The translations under genes and the position numbers were made by a program. From assembly GCF_030272615.1 (NCBI RefSeq), contig NC_081410.1, forward strand, positions 185,859,619 through 185,923,618: DNA of 64,000 nt, read 5' to 3'. The DNA comes from Cryptomeria japonica (Eukaryota > Streptophyta > Pinopsida > Cupressales > Cupressaceae). Positions within the stretch are counted from its first letter, which is position 1. Every line of letters begins with the position of its first letter. Below are positions 1 to 12,565 of the stretch, piece by piece. The notes under the pieces were generated by a model. The model searched no databases and was not told the origin of the DNA. It saw only the letters and a list, made by a program, of their open reading frames with translations.

Positions 1-1615
1 CATGATGAGAGCCTCTCACTCTAAGGCTGTCAAACTCCTTCCACCCCCAAGACCATTCTGCCCTCCCAAAGGTAAGATGGTCTTGCATACTCCCAAAACA
101 CAACAAATGCATAAACAGAAAATAGGAACAAATTCACATAAAGCTTTCACAATTACAATACAATAAAAAATACAATATTTCCATTCAAGCATTCTACCAA
201 CAAATTTTCAAATAAACAAGTAAGAAAAAAATCCAACCTTGAATCTGCCAAGGGTATTCTAGGGAGAGCTTGGAGAAGAGTAGCCCAATCCACAAAACTT
301 TTCTGCAACACTTAGCCAAATTTTTCCTATTCTCAAACTGGTTTTCCTTTAAAAATTGTCCAAAATCTCCAAAGATGGAGAGTGGGTGATTAGCTCACTA
401 AGCTTCAATCTCTAGCCTAAGAAGGCTTCTCTCACTCCTCCCAACCTCTTCGATAGAGTGAGGAACTCCCATTGGTTGGTCTTCCCTAGGTCTTACACAC
501 TCCCTAACCAAGGCACCTCAAGAAGAGGAATGAAATGGGGAAAAGGAATTGCACCTATCAAGAAAGTTATCTAACCAAGGATGGCACTCCTATAGATGGA
601 ATTCGTCCATCTTGAGAAAACCACTTTTTTGGGTGGTTAAACAAGCCCTAGGGGAAAGACACATGGCCAAATTTGGCCTTCACCCATAGGTACCCCATGA
701 GGCCTAATAAAAATGCTCTAAACCTGACTCTAGGAGTTGATTTAACCCTTAGAAAGTCCACCTAAAGTTAACCTACGGGTCAACTCTGAGTTGACCCTCC
801 TTGTGGTTCACTGGCCTAGATTTCTTGGTACTTTCAAGGATAATTAGGAAATATAACAATTAAAAAAAAAATGAATCTTTCCAAAAAGGTGACATGACAA
901 TTGCCAACACAACATACAACATAGGTGTCAAGTGACACTACAAAATAATTCCACATCACAAATACATGCATGGCAATTGTCCCTTGAATGATTTAAACAA
1001 TTCAATAAATATAGTTTACACTCATGCAAACATTTTACATTTACGAATAAAATACAATACATACGAGGTGTTATCTCTCCAAATAGACAACCCCTGGTTT
1101 TATGAACGTACATAGGCCTAGGCTTGATTCTCCATAATATTTCCATGGTCACATGGATTATTTCCTGCACATCTCAATTTAAACATTAGTACTTTCCAAT
1201 AGCCTCATATAATATTAAACACATAATCAACATTACAATTCAATCACTCTGCATAGAATTGACATTATACGATACAAGTTGCCACATATCAAAGCAATTC
1301 ACATAAGAAATTTATCATAATCCTCATAATTTAATCCATTCATAAGATATGCAAACATATTCCCATTATCATAATAAAGTCCTGAAAAATCAAATAATGA
1401 CATACATCGTCTCAATGTTACACTATTCTAGGATCATATAAAATTCTATATCCACAAAGCATAGAAATGAAGCATCAATATATCAATGTTAACAAATTCA
1501 TGGGATCATATAAAATTCTATATCCATAATGCATAAAATAAAGCATACATAATAGTTCCAACATGAAAATCACTGAAAAGCTAGGATGGGTCAGGGTAGG
1601 GCCTAGGCATGAACA
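1..1615 (-). repeat. 3' LTR (partial) of chromovirus G1
   Basis: Positions 1-553 match 9461-10006 almost base for base, which identifies this as the second LTR of the element whose pol follows. The inner boundary is set at 1615: on the minus strand a short purine run (AGGAGGA) is followed by TGTTCATGCC, which mirrors the GGGCATGACA end of the other LTR at 6511. The pol stop codon lies about 6 bases before the LTR. The distal part lies left of the window, so length and target duplication cannot be read. Adding the visible parts of both copies predicts an LTR of about 4.5 kb, long but known in plant chromoviruses. Confidence 0.8.
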
Positions 1616-1620
1616 TCCTC

Positions 1621-2930
1621 CTAGAGTTCATCAAAAAGATGAGGGTACTATGATCTCATATGTGCTGCATCCTCCCATGAAGTTGTAACCTCATCATAGC
1701 AATCCCAATGGACCCTAACCTAGTCCAGCTATCAACCTCAAAGGCCAACATCTAGCGAGCCAAAATGCGAATGGGCTCCAAAGCTAGCTGCCCATCCGAT
1801 TCCACCTACAAGGCATCCCAATCTAAAATATGAGACTCGTCATAGATATACTTCCTCAAAACTAAAACATGAAACACATCGTGGTTGCGTGACATGCTAG
1901 GTGGCAAAGCTAGGCGATAAGCAACTGTTCCTATCCTCTCAAGGATCTCAAAAGGTCCAATAAAGTGAGGTGTGAGCTTAGAACCCTTTCCAAAACGGAT
2001 TGGACTCTTATGTGGACGCACTCTCAGAAAAACTTTGTCCCCAACCATGTAACTATGGGCTATCCTCTTTGCATCTGCATATTTCTTCTTCTTATCTTGT
2101 GCCTCTCTAAGGTGTTGTCTAATCAAAATTACCTACTGCTCCATATCACGAACCATCTCAGGGCCTATGGCCACTCTATCCTTAATACGATCCCAACTCA
2201 GAGGTGTTCTGCAAGGTCTTCCGTACAAAGCCTGAAAAGGTGGCATCCCCAAAGAAGTGTGATGCCCATTATTGTAGGCAAACTCTACTAAATGAAGGTA
2301 CTCCTCCCATCTGGTCTGATGATCCATGACGTACATGTGGAGCATATGCTTTAATACCTAGTTAACCCACTCTGTCTATCCATCCGTTTCTGGATGATAG
2401 GCTATGCTAAAATTGAGCTTGGTGCCCATAGCTACTTGTAATGCCTTCCAAAAGGAATAAGTGAAGAGGGAATCCCTGTCAGAAATAATCTTGCATGGAA
2501 CACCATGAAGCTTGACAATGTCTCACAAGAACACCTGTGCCACTGCTGGTGCTGTGAAGGTATTCTGGACTGGTGAGAAGTGGGCCACTTTGGTCAACTT
2601 GTCAGCTGTCACCAAGATAGCATCATGGCAATGAGATGACATGAGGAGACCAATGATGAAATCCATGGATATAGTATCCCACTTCCACTCTGGTATAACA
2701 TGAGACTGGAGTAACCCACCTGGATGGCAGTGCTCCACCTTGACTCTCTAACACTGAAGGCATCGGGCTACTAACTCAGCGATAAGCTGCCACATACCTG
2801 GCTAATGATATAACTGCCTCAAGTCTGCATGCATCTTCTTAACCCCAGGATGTGCTACATAAGGAGCTCTATGAGCCTCCATGACAATGAACTCTCGCAA
2901 TCCTTTAGGAGAAGGTACATAGATGCGCCC
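1621..2930 (-). pseudogene. Ty3/gypsy integrase with C-terminal chromodomain-like tail (G1)
   Basis: Minus-strand integrase of a chromovirus; integrase inserts the cDNA copy into chromosomes. Reading right to left I see the HHCC zinc region (2720-2890), the catalytic core (first Asp in MDFIIGL, second in ISDRDSLF, then the PETDG..TEW segment with the Glu), the GPFEILERIG and VFHVLVLRKY blocks of the C-terminal domain (1830-2000), and a chromo-like tail (1621-1800) with WDCYDEVTTSWEDAAHMRS after a frameshift. Several in-frame stops replace Trp or Gln codons (after YH near 2800, in the PETDG block, after WDAL near 1805), so no intact protein is made. The chromo-like tail is what assigns the element to the chromoviruses; the sub-lineage is not certain. 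Confidence 0.85.
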
Positions 2931-4449
2931 TCTATGGTGTAATAGTCCATCGGACTCTAAAGAGTAATCCACATACTTCCCCTCCAGTGCCTCCTGAGAT
3001 CGAATCCTCTGACAGACCTCTAGATACCATCCATCCACTAGCAACCGCTATAATATATGGTCTCTCATATTTTGTGCTCATAGATATGGAGTATAACTCA
3101 TGTCGTCTCCTACTCAAGGCATCTGCAACTACATTCTCCTTCCCTTTGATGTAGTGGACTTCAAAAGCATACTCACAAAGGAACTCCATCCATCTCCTCT
3201 TACGGGCATTAAGATTAGGTTGGGTGAAGATGTACTACAAACTCTGATGGTCTAAATGAAGCTCAAAGTGATGACCCAAAAGGAAGTGTCACCACCTCAC
3301 AAGTGCATGTACTACTGCTGCAAGCTCTAGGTCATGCATAGGGTAGTTAAGCTCGTGAGTCTTAAGTTTAGGGTAGTTAAGCTCGTGAGTCTTAAGTTTC
3401 CTAGACTCGTATGCTATAACTCTACCCTCCTGCATAAGAAGTGCTCCTAATCCATCCAAGGAAGCATCTATGCATACCATAAAATTGGTCGTGGGGTCTG
3501 GCACAATAAGAATAGGTGCACTAGTGAGTGCCCTTTTCAGATCCTGAAAATCCCTCTCACACTTCTCTGTCCACTTGAATTTCTTTCCCTTTCACTGGAG
3601 GGATGTGATGGGGTGTGCAACTCTGGAAAATCCCTCAACAAAGCGTCTATAGTATCCTACTAAACCCGTGAAACTCCTGACCTCTGTCACACTGGTTGGT
3701 ACTAGCCAATCCATGATAGCTCCGATCTTTGATGGGTCAACTGAGATCTCATCACCGGATATAACATGCCCCAGGTACTTGACCTCTGATCTAAAGAAAG
3801 CACACTTCAACAAACTGCCAAACAATTGGTTGTCCCTCAAACACTGCAAAACCTGCCTCAAATGCTCCTCATGCTCCTTCTCATTCCTAGAATATATCAA
3901 TATGTCATCGAGGAACACAATCACAAATCGGTCGAGGAAAGTGCGGAATACTCCATTCATGAGACTCATGAATATAGCTGGAGCATTCGTAAGACCGAAT
4001 GGGACCATAGTGAATTCATAGTGGCCATATCTAGTACAAAACGTAGTCTTGTGGATATCACTCTCCACAATCCTCAACTGATGATACCGTGACTTTAGAT
4101 CTATTTTGGAGAACACTTTATCACCCTGAAGCTAATGAAACAAATCATTGATCTTGGGCAAGGGATAACAGTTCTTGATGGTTACTTTGTTGAGTTGCCT
4201 ATAATCCATGCATAACCGAAGGGACCCATCCTTCTTCTTCACGAAGATGACTGGTGCGCCCCAAGGGGAGACGCTATCACAAATGTGACCCTTCTCTAAG
4301 AGTTCCTCTAGTTGCATCTTGAGCTCACTAAGCTCATGTGTGGTCATCCTATAAGGCTCTCTCAGACTTGGTTCGGTTCCTGGCACCAAATCTATGTGGA
4401 AGTCAATCTCTCTGCTTAGTGGCATGCCAGGTAGCTTGGTTGGAAACAC
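2931..4449 (-). pseudogene. Ty3/gypsy reverse transcriptase and RNase H (G1)
   Basis: RT copies the element RNA into DNA and RNase H removes the RNA. Visible RT motifs are [34 protein letters not shown], the [13 protein letters not shown] block and the catalytic FLDD within [10 protein letters not shown] near 3904. RNase H follows ([16 protein letters not shown], then VVADALSRR near 3115). A stop separates the two RT halves at about 4130, another follows SLQ near 3590, and more interrupt RNase H near 3285 and 3240. RNase H carries an exact 30-bp tandem duplication (3345-3404) that repeats ten residues in frame. Length and order are normal for a gypsy pol. The copy is dead. Confidence 0.88.
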
Positions 4450-4539
4450 ATCTGCAAATTCCCCAAGGATGGGATGATCATCTATGGAAGGCTCCTTCTA
4501 ATTTTCTTCCTCTCTATCACTAATGGTGATAGCAAACAA

Positions 4540-6379
4540 CTAGCATCCCTTTCGCATGCTCCTCTTAAGCTGCATAGCGGAAATCATATGAAGAGACACA
4601 GGCCTTTGAAACCTAGTGATTACTATGGAAGCACCATGATCATCCTCGCACTCGATCTTTTTCAGGGGACAATCCATCTTGGGTCTGTGGGCGTAAATCC
4701 AATCCATGCCAAGTACGACGCCATAAGATCCGAGTGGCGTAACTCTAAGGTCTACTATGGTCATGGTATTACCAATCTGGAGCAGACATCCCCTAACCTC
4801 TGAATCCACTGACTCTCTAGCCCCTGATGCTAACTCCACTTCCCAACTGACACCTTACCTAACTACCACTAGCCCGCAATGCTCCACAACAATTGGAGAT
4901 ATAAAAGAGTAATATAAAAATACCGCTACCTCTGATCATACCTGCAGCCTCAATGACTGTGGCCTGGTGCTCTGCCTAGTGGTTGTCAACCACTGCGAAG
5001 ACTCTATAGGACTTACCCATATCTCCAACTACAGGCTCTGATGCTGCCATCCTCTGATTACCTACCATATGACCCTGTGGACACTCTCTCGCTATGTGCC
5101 CCATGGCTCCACATGTGAAACAAGCATCATGTGCCTAGAACTATGTGCCCTGAGGCCTAGAGAAGGGTTACCCACCTGTCCTACTCGAACCACTGTACCC
5201 ACCCCTGGAGGACTATTGAGTTTGTGCCAGAGGTGTGTATGTACCCTGTGCTCTCTGGTCACGTCTAGGACCCTGTGATTGCCACTGCTTGGGCTTAAAG
5301 CCCTACTATCCCTGAGGGGGCCTCTACCTCAAACTCCGCTATGAATATTGTGGAGGAGGGGGTTTATAGAACCCTGATGCATTTCTATGGTTGCCTTTCT
5401 AGTGGGGTTTCTGAAACCCGAAAGGCTGGGGTGCTGGGTTTCAGTTCTAAAACCGATCCCTTGTGTCCTGTGGCATGACCTAAATCTCCTCAGCTATCAA
5501 GGCCTTCTCCATGGCAACCCGAAGGCTCCTTGGAGCGGCCATCCTCATTGGTCTTGCTATCCTAGCGTTAAGTCCCCTGATAAATCAGTTGACAAGAAGC
5601 TTCTCATCCTTTAGGTAGTCTACATAAGGTAGGAGCTCAATGAACTTGCTCTCATACTGGGTCACTGAGAGACCCTTCTGCTGGACATCATGGAACTCAT
5701 CGATCCTATGTTGCCTAAAGTGCTCTGACAGGTACCTCTCCCTAAACCTCTCTGTGAAGATTTCCCATGTGAGGGTGTCTGCAGTTAGACCACACTTGAA
5801 TTCCTCCTATTTCCACCATGTGGAGGTCGTCGGTCTCAGAAGGTGGACTGCAACTCGTGCCTTCAGATTGCTTTCGTAAGAACGCAATGCAAAGCACCGA
5901 TCTAGTCTCAAAAGCCAAGCCTCAGCCTCTACCCCATCGGTAGATCCCCCAAAAGATGGTGGCTGGAGGCTCAAAACCTCTTTGATCAAATCTACTGGAT
6001 CCCAACGTGCTCTCTCAAAGTTCACAGGTGCTGCTACTGGAGGTGGTCCAGGTAGGTGAACGGACTCAAGCTCATGCTCGGCCTCACCCTCTATGGAATT
6101 AGGAGGTGGACTCCTACTCATTTCCCTATCCACTGACCTATGGCTCCCTGAGTTCTGATTATCTGCATGACGATCAACTGTTGGAAGCCTATCCTGCACT
6201 ATCCCAATCAGGTTCAGAAGTTCTAATAAGATATCTCAGTTTGGCTCAACCAGTGGTTCGGGAGGGGCCTTTGGGTTCCCTTCTGGAACCGGTTCCTCCC
6301 TATCAACATCCTCATGTGCCATACGTGTACGCTTAGGACCCCTTCCGTGCTTGCGAGCTTGTCGCGTAGTCGGAGGCAT
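4540..6379 (-). pseudogene. Ty3/gypsy gag and protease remnant (G1)
   Basis: Gag starts at an ATG on the minus strand at 6379 (MPPTTRQARKHGRGPKR). A retrotransposon-gag domain follows (ARWDPVDLIKEVL near 6000; LRLDRCFALRSYE near 5900; the ERYLSEHFRQHRIDEF block near 5720). The C-terminal zinc knuckle CFTCGAMGHIARECP lies at about 5076-5122. The protease part ends with VVLGMDWIYAHRPKMDCPL (near 4690). The expected D-[ST]-G active site before the ISPIVVEHCGL-like segment (about 4880-4925) is not visible; a short deletion seems to have removed it. Several stops break gag, for example near 5806, 5460 and 5330. Confidence 0.8.
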
Positions 6380-6495
6380 CCTTATGAGAAAATAAAATAA
6401 AAATAAATAAATAAATAATTTTCGGGGAAAAATTTAATTAATTAAATAATTAAAGAGAAACGTAATGGAAAAAGGTTCCTAGTGTTGGAAACCTT

Positions 6496-6507
6496 GCTCT
6501 AATACCA
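6496..6507 (-). other. primer binding site of G1
   Basis: The minus strand reads TGGTATTAGAGC, one base from the plant initiator-Met tRNA primer site TGGTATCAGAGC. It lies 3 bases inside the 5' LTR boundary at 6511, as expected for minus-strand synthesis of G1. Confidence 0.8.
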
Positions 6508-7754
6508 AAATGTCATGCCCAAACTTTTGGGCTAAAAAAAATGGAACAATTTTTTTTTTTTTGAAACACTTAAACTCTCAAAATAATCTACATTTAAAGT
6601 GGAAATCAAATAAGTCTTGTCTTAACTAGGATGTAAATAGAATTGTTTTCTAAGGTTGGATTAATTAACCAACTCAAATAAGCGACATTAATTAAAGGAG
6701 ATTAATTAATCCCAAGAGGGTTGTCACAATTTAGTTAGTTAATTTAATTATCTTATGCCGCTAATTAAAATCGAGGGATAATTAGATATCTCAATGCATT
6801 TAAATCATTCCCGACCAAACAAGGATAATTCTATCTTAAATTTAAAATTAATTAATTGAACATATGCAATTTCATTATTTAAATCTAACCGATAAGGGTT
6901 CAAATTCCACAATGTCATTTGTCAAATAAATCCAATTTGTGCTAGTGTCAATTTTAAATTTCCCCTAAACCTTTAAATTTGACGATATAATTAATCTAGC
7001 CAACATTGGTCTCAAAGGCTAAAAATTCGTAAAAATAATTAATAATTTTCAATTATAAATTTTTCCCAATTTAAAAATATAACTTAATGCCCATATTTAA
7101 TCGAATATATCAACTAACTATATAGTTTCCCTAGTTGAATAAATTAAATCAACTATGCGATTAATGTATCCATATAACATTAATTCTCCACTTTAAATTA
7201 TATAAAATAACTATATTAAAATTAATCTTCTCCCAAATCGGATAAGGAATTTTAAATTATTAACACATATGACTAAGATTATGTGGGGAAATTTAATTTT
7301 CAAAATTTGGAAAGTATTTCCCCCTCCTCTGATTTTAATTTATTTCTTTTATTAAAATCTCCAACCCTAACTAGGGTTGAGTAATTTTCTTATATTTTAT
7401 TTAAAATCACCTAATAATCCCCTTCTTTTTATTTTTATATTAATAGATATTCCTAATTATTCTTTTGTCTTTTATTGGTATGCAAACCCTAATCTAGATT
7501 TGGATTAGGGTTGCATATTTTACCCACAAACAAATCCTACACTTAATGTATTCCCGTTTTACCCTAACTCGAACTGGGTTAGGGTTTTATTTTTTATTCT
7601 TTTGTGTTGAGTGTGTGTGTGTTATGCAGGGCCGAACTAGGGCATGGTGGTAGCCAAAAGGAAGGGCAGCAAGGCAGCAGCACCACTGAAAGAGAAACCG
7701 CAGAGGGGGAGGTCAAATTGGGTGGAGGCGTTCATGGGGAAACCACCGTGGATT

Positions 7755-7960
7755 CCCATAGTGGCGGCCCCATGCTGCTCACTGTGGTTATCCACAGTGG
7801 CGGCCCTGACGCCGCCCACTGTGGTTATCCATAGTGGCGGCCCCGATGCTGCCCACTGTGGTTGCCCATAGTGGCGGACTCGGCTCTGCCCACTGAGGGC
7901 TCCCACAGTGGTGACACCAACGCCACCCACTGCGGATGCCTGCAGTAGCGGTGCGACCTG
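7755..7960. repeat. GC-rich hairpin-forming minisatellite in the G1 LTR
   Basis: About five degenerate units of roughly 37-42 bp, each containing CACTGTGG ... CCACAGTG or close variants. At 7779-7802 the unit is a perfect inverted repeat with an 8-bp stem and a TTAT loop. The inverted LTR piece at 11150-11275 has a shorter version, so copy number differs between LTR copies. The block stands out sharply from AT-rich surroundings. Confidence 0.75.
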
Positions 7961-8098
7961 CGGCATCTCCCATAAGGAGGGGTAGGGTTCCCCCCCCCCC
8001 AACAATCTTTATTCTTTTTTTTTAATATAAAATATAAATATATATTTATATATATACACACACAGTTTGCACAGATAGGTTTTAAAAATATATCTGTA

Positions 8099-8224
<126 letters not shown>

Positions 8225-10008
8225 TCTCTAAGGGTTAAAAGCTCTCTTTTTTTTTTGACAGAACATGCTGGAATAATTCAAAATATAGAAATATAGATAG
8301 CATAGAAGATCTATATATTTCATTTCTTGCTAAATTAATGCAGAGTAAGATTTAAATTTTCACATGAATACCCATATTCTTTTAGCTAGGTTATCTAGGT
8401 TCTAAATATACAACATTAAATTTATTAGAACTGTCAGATTTAACAGATAAATATATCAAAAAAAAGGGTTCATTTCTCTGATTTTCTAGATCTGTGAATG
8501 CTCCTATATACCCTTTTTTTTCCTACAGCAATGCATTTTTTTTTTACAGTAATAATTACAATAACAACAACATTCAAATATTCCAAAAATTACTTAAAAC
8601 ATTCCTATTTCTCTATCTACATCTCTCTTTTTTTATATATAAAATTACAGAGACAAAAGATGGCAGGGTCTAGTTAAATGATAGATTTAAATAAAATACA
8701 TTTTTCAAATAAATGACAGTCTTCATATATTGGATAGATTTCAGATAAAAGACAACAACATTACATTACAGCCTTTCAGTTAAGAAAAAACACTCTTTGC
8801 TCATAGAAATAATTTGAATACAATAGTCAACTTTTACAATGGGTGGAATACCCCAACTAGTCTCTCATTCCTAATAATGAGGACTTAAGTAAAATAACAC
8901 CTTTCTTTATACAAAAATAAATACAAAATAAAGCTCCTTATGTACATTTCTGCAAATAAAATATAATATTGCATTTCCTATTCTCTTTTTTTTTCTACAA
9001 CTAAAGTGAAACCAACAACTCCTAGCTTTCCTTCCCAAGCAACCTGCATTTGAAAATTAGGGCTATGACCATGGGGTGCTCACCTCCTAGCCTAGGCTTA
9101 CTAGAAGCCACCCCCGAGCTTGGAGAACCAAGTCCTAGATGGGTTACACTCAAGTAAAAACAAACAGACAAGGGGAAAACAAAACAGCACAAATAGATTC
9201 CCTTCCCAAGCTGAAACTTCATCACATAATGTGATGTTTTACTAGGGTGGAAGTGGACCAAGTACCTTAGAGGAGATCTGCTAGATAGTAACTCACAACC
9301 AACTCATGGCATCCAAGAAAACACAACAAAACTCATTTAATCTCCATATCCTTATGACCCCCAAAGGCAAACATGTCATATTTGCTCTCCTTATGACCCC
9401 CGAATGCATAAACAGAACTATGCAGCAAGGGTCACATGGACAAACCCTTGAGATCACTCTCATGATGAGAGCCTCTCACTCTAAGGCTGTCAAACTCCTT
9501 CCTCCCCCAAGACCATTCTGCCCTCCCAAGGGTAAGATGGTCTTGGATACTCCCAAAACACAACAAATGCATAAACAAAAAATAGGAACAGATTCACATA
9601 AAGCTTTCACAATTACAATACAATAAAAAATACAATATTTCCATTCAAGCATTCTACCAACATATTTTCAAATAAAAAAGAAAAAACTCCAACCTTGAAT
9701 CTGCTAAGGGTATTCTAGGGAGAGCTTGGAGAAGAGCAGCCCAATCCACAAAAATTTTCTGCAACACTTGGCCAATTTTTTCCTATTCTCAAAGTGGTTT
9801 TCCTTTAAAAATTGTCCAAAATCTCCAAAGATGGAGAGTGGGTGATTAGCTCACTAAGCTTCAATCTCTAGCCTAAGAAGGCTTCTCTCAGTCCTTCCAA
9901 CCTCTTGGATAGAGTGAGGGACTTCCATTGGTTGGTCTTCCCTAGGTCTTACACACTCCCTAACCAAGGCACCTCAAGAAGAGGAATGAAATGGGGAAAA
10001 GGAATTAT

Positions 10009-10186
10009 GATAATCAGAACTCAGGGAGCCATAGGTCAGTAGATAGGGAATGGAGTAGGAGTCCACCTCCTAATTCCATAGAGGGTGAGGCCGAGCATGA
10101 GCCTAAGTCCATTCACCTACCTAGACCACCTCCAGTAGCAGCACCTGTGAACTTTGAGGACCATTCACCTACCTAGACCACCTCCA
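10009..10186 (+). pseudogene. inverted gag fragment of the G1 family
   Basis: Plus-strand DNA that is the reverse complement of the G1 gag segment around 6010-6165; it reads NSGSHRSVDRE and SPPPNSIEGEAEHE in plus. It is joined on the left to the truncated G1 LTR at about 10006-10009. On the right it ends in a second copy of its own 26-bp stretch (10109-10134 repeated at 10161-10186), immediately followed by LTR sequence. It is too short and rearranged to encode anything. Confidence 0.85.
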
Positions 10187-10187
10187 A

Positions 10188-12507
10188 GTGAGCACCCCAT
10201 GGTCATAGCCCTAATTTTCAAATGCAGGTTGCTTGGGAAGGAAAACTAGAAGTTGTTGGTTTCAGTTTAGTTGCAGAAAAAAAAGAGAATAGGAAAAGCA
10301 ATATTATATTTTAGTTACAGAAATGTAAATAAGGAGCTTTATGTTGTATTTATTTTTGTATAAAGAAAGGTGTTATTTTACTTAAATCCTCATTATTAGG
10401 AATGAGAGACCAGTAGGGGTATTCCACCCATTGTAAAAGTTGACTGTTGTATTCAAATTATTTCTATGAGAAAATAGTGTTTTTTCTTAAATGAAAGGCT
10501 ATAATGTAATGTTGTTGTCTTTTATCTAAAATCTATCCAATATATGAAGACTGTCATTTATCTGAAAAATGTATTTTATTTAAATCTGTCATTTAACTAG
10601 ATTCTGTCATCTTTTGTCTCTGTAATTTTATATATATATATAAAAAGATGTAGATAGAGAAATAGGAATGTTTTAAGTAATTTCTGGAATATTTGAATGT
10701 TGTTGTTATTGTAATTATTACTGTAAAAAAAAATGCATTGCTGTAGAAAAAAAAGGGGATATAGGAGCATTCACAAATCTAGAAAATCAAGAAATGAACC
10801 CTTTTTTATATATATATTTATCTGTTAAATATGAGAGTTCTAATAAATTTAATGTTGTATATTTAGAACCTAGATAACCTAGCTAAAAGAATATGGGTAT
10901 TCATGTGAAAATTAAAATCTTACTCTACATTAATTTAGCAAGAAATGAAATATATAGATCTTCTATGCTATCTATATTTTGAATTATTCCTACATGTTCT
11001 GTCAAAAAAAAGAAGAGAGCTTTTAACCCTTAGAGACTGATATATATATATATATATATATATATAATAAACAAAAAAAAAAAAAAAAGAATAACGATTG
11101 TTGGGGGGGGGGGGGGGGGGGGGCGAAACCCTACCCCTCCTTATGGGAGATGTTGCGGGAACCCACAGTGGGTGGAGCCGAGTCTGCCACTGTGGGCAAC
11201 CATAGTGGGCGACATCAGCGCCACCACAATGGGCAACGTCGGGGCCACCACTATGGGCATCCACGATGGTTTCCCCATGAATGCCTCCACCCACTTCGAC
11301 CTCCCCCTCTGTGGTTTTTCTTTCGGTGGCGTTGCCAGCTTGCTGCCCTTCCTTTTGGCCGCCACCATGCCCTAGTTCGGCCTTGCATAACACACACACA
11401 CTCAACACAAAAAAAATAATTATAAAACCCTAACCCAGTTCGGGTTAGGGTAAAAAGGGAATACATTAAGTTTAGGATTTGTTTGTGGGTAAAATATCCA
11501 ACCCTAATCCAAATCCAGATCAGGGTTTGCATACCAATAAAAGACAAAAGAATCATTAGGAATATCTAATAATATAAAAATAAAAAGAAGGGGATTATTA
11601 GGTGATTTTAAATAAAATATAAGAAAATTACTCAACCCTAGTTAGGGTTGGAGATTTAAAAAAAAGAAATAAATTAAAATCAGCGGAGGGGGAAATACTT
11701 TCCAAATTTTGGGAATTAAGTTCCCCCACATAATCTTAGCCATATGTGTTAATAATTTAAAATTTCTTATCCGATTTGGGAGAAGATTAATTTTAATATA
11801 CTTATTTTATATAATTTAAAGTGGAGAATTAATGTTATATGGATACATTAATCACATAGTTGATTTAATTTATTCAACTAGGGAAACTATATAGTTAGTT
11901 GATATATTCGATTCAATATGGGCGTTAAGTTTTATTTTTGAATTGGGAAAAATTTATAATTGAAAATTATTAATTATTTTTACGAATTTTTAGCTTTTGA
12001 GATCAATGTTGGCCAAATTAATTATATCGTCAAATTTAAAGGTTTAGGGGAAATTTAAAATTGACTCTAGCAAAAATTGGATTTATTTGACAAATGACAC
12101 TGTGGAATTTGAACCCTTATCGGTTAGATTTAAATAATGAAATTGTGTGCGTTTAATTAATTAATTTTAAATTTAAGATAGCATTATCCTTGTTTGGTGG
12201 GGAATGATTTAAATGCATTGAGATATCTAATTATCCCTCGATTTTAATTAGCAGCAAGTTAATTAAGATAATTAAATTAACTAACTAAATTGTGACAACC
12301 CTCTTGGAATTAATTAATCTCCTTTAATTAATATCGCTTATTTGAGTTGGTTAATTAATCCAACCTTAGAAAACAATTCTATATACATCCTAGTTAAGAC
12401 AAGACTTATTTGATTTCCACTTTAAATGTAGATTATTTTGAGAGTTTTAAGTGTTTCAAAAAAAAAAAAAATTCCATTTTTTTTAGCCCAAAAGTTTGGG
12501 CACGACA
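10188..12507 (+). repeat. LTR fragment of the G1 family, inverted copy
   Basis: Reverse complement of 6511-9083 with small indels; it ends GGGCACGACA at 12507, the expected LTR 3' end in plus orientation. It includes a shortened minisatellite (11150-11275), a short TA run (11039-11066) and a run of 21 G at 11103-11123 where the other arm has 11 C (7990-8000). With 6511-9083 it forms a foldback whose arms are separated by about 1.1 kb. After 12507 there is a run of 17 G (12513-12529) instead of a primer site. Confidence 0.85.
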
Positions 12508-12565
12508 TTTTTGGGGGGGGGGGGGGGGGAGAATTATCACCCTACATGCAGGGTGGGCAACCTAC

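Noticed and set aside
7604-8061. Overlapping open frames on both strands in the G1 LTR (repeated around 10968-11419)
   Set aside because: They are translations of the hairpin minisatellite in several frames at once, with no domain and no start context; low-stop GC-rich repeat, not genes.
12508-12565. Primer site or target duplication at the right end of the inverted G1 LTR piece
   Set aside because: A run of 17 G and a short imperfect palindrome (CACCCTACATGCAGGGTG) follow instead; no tRNA-like primer or matching flank could be found.
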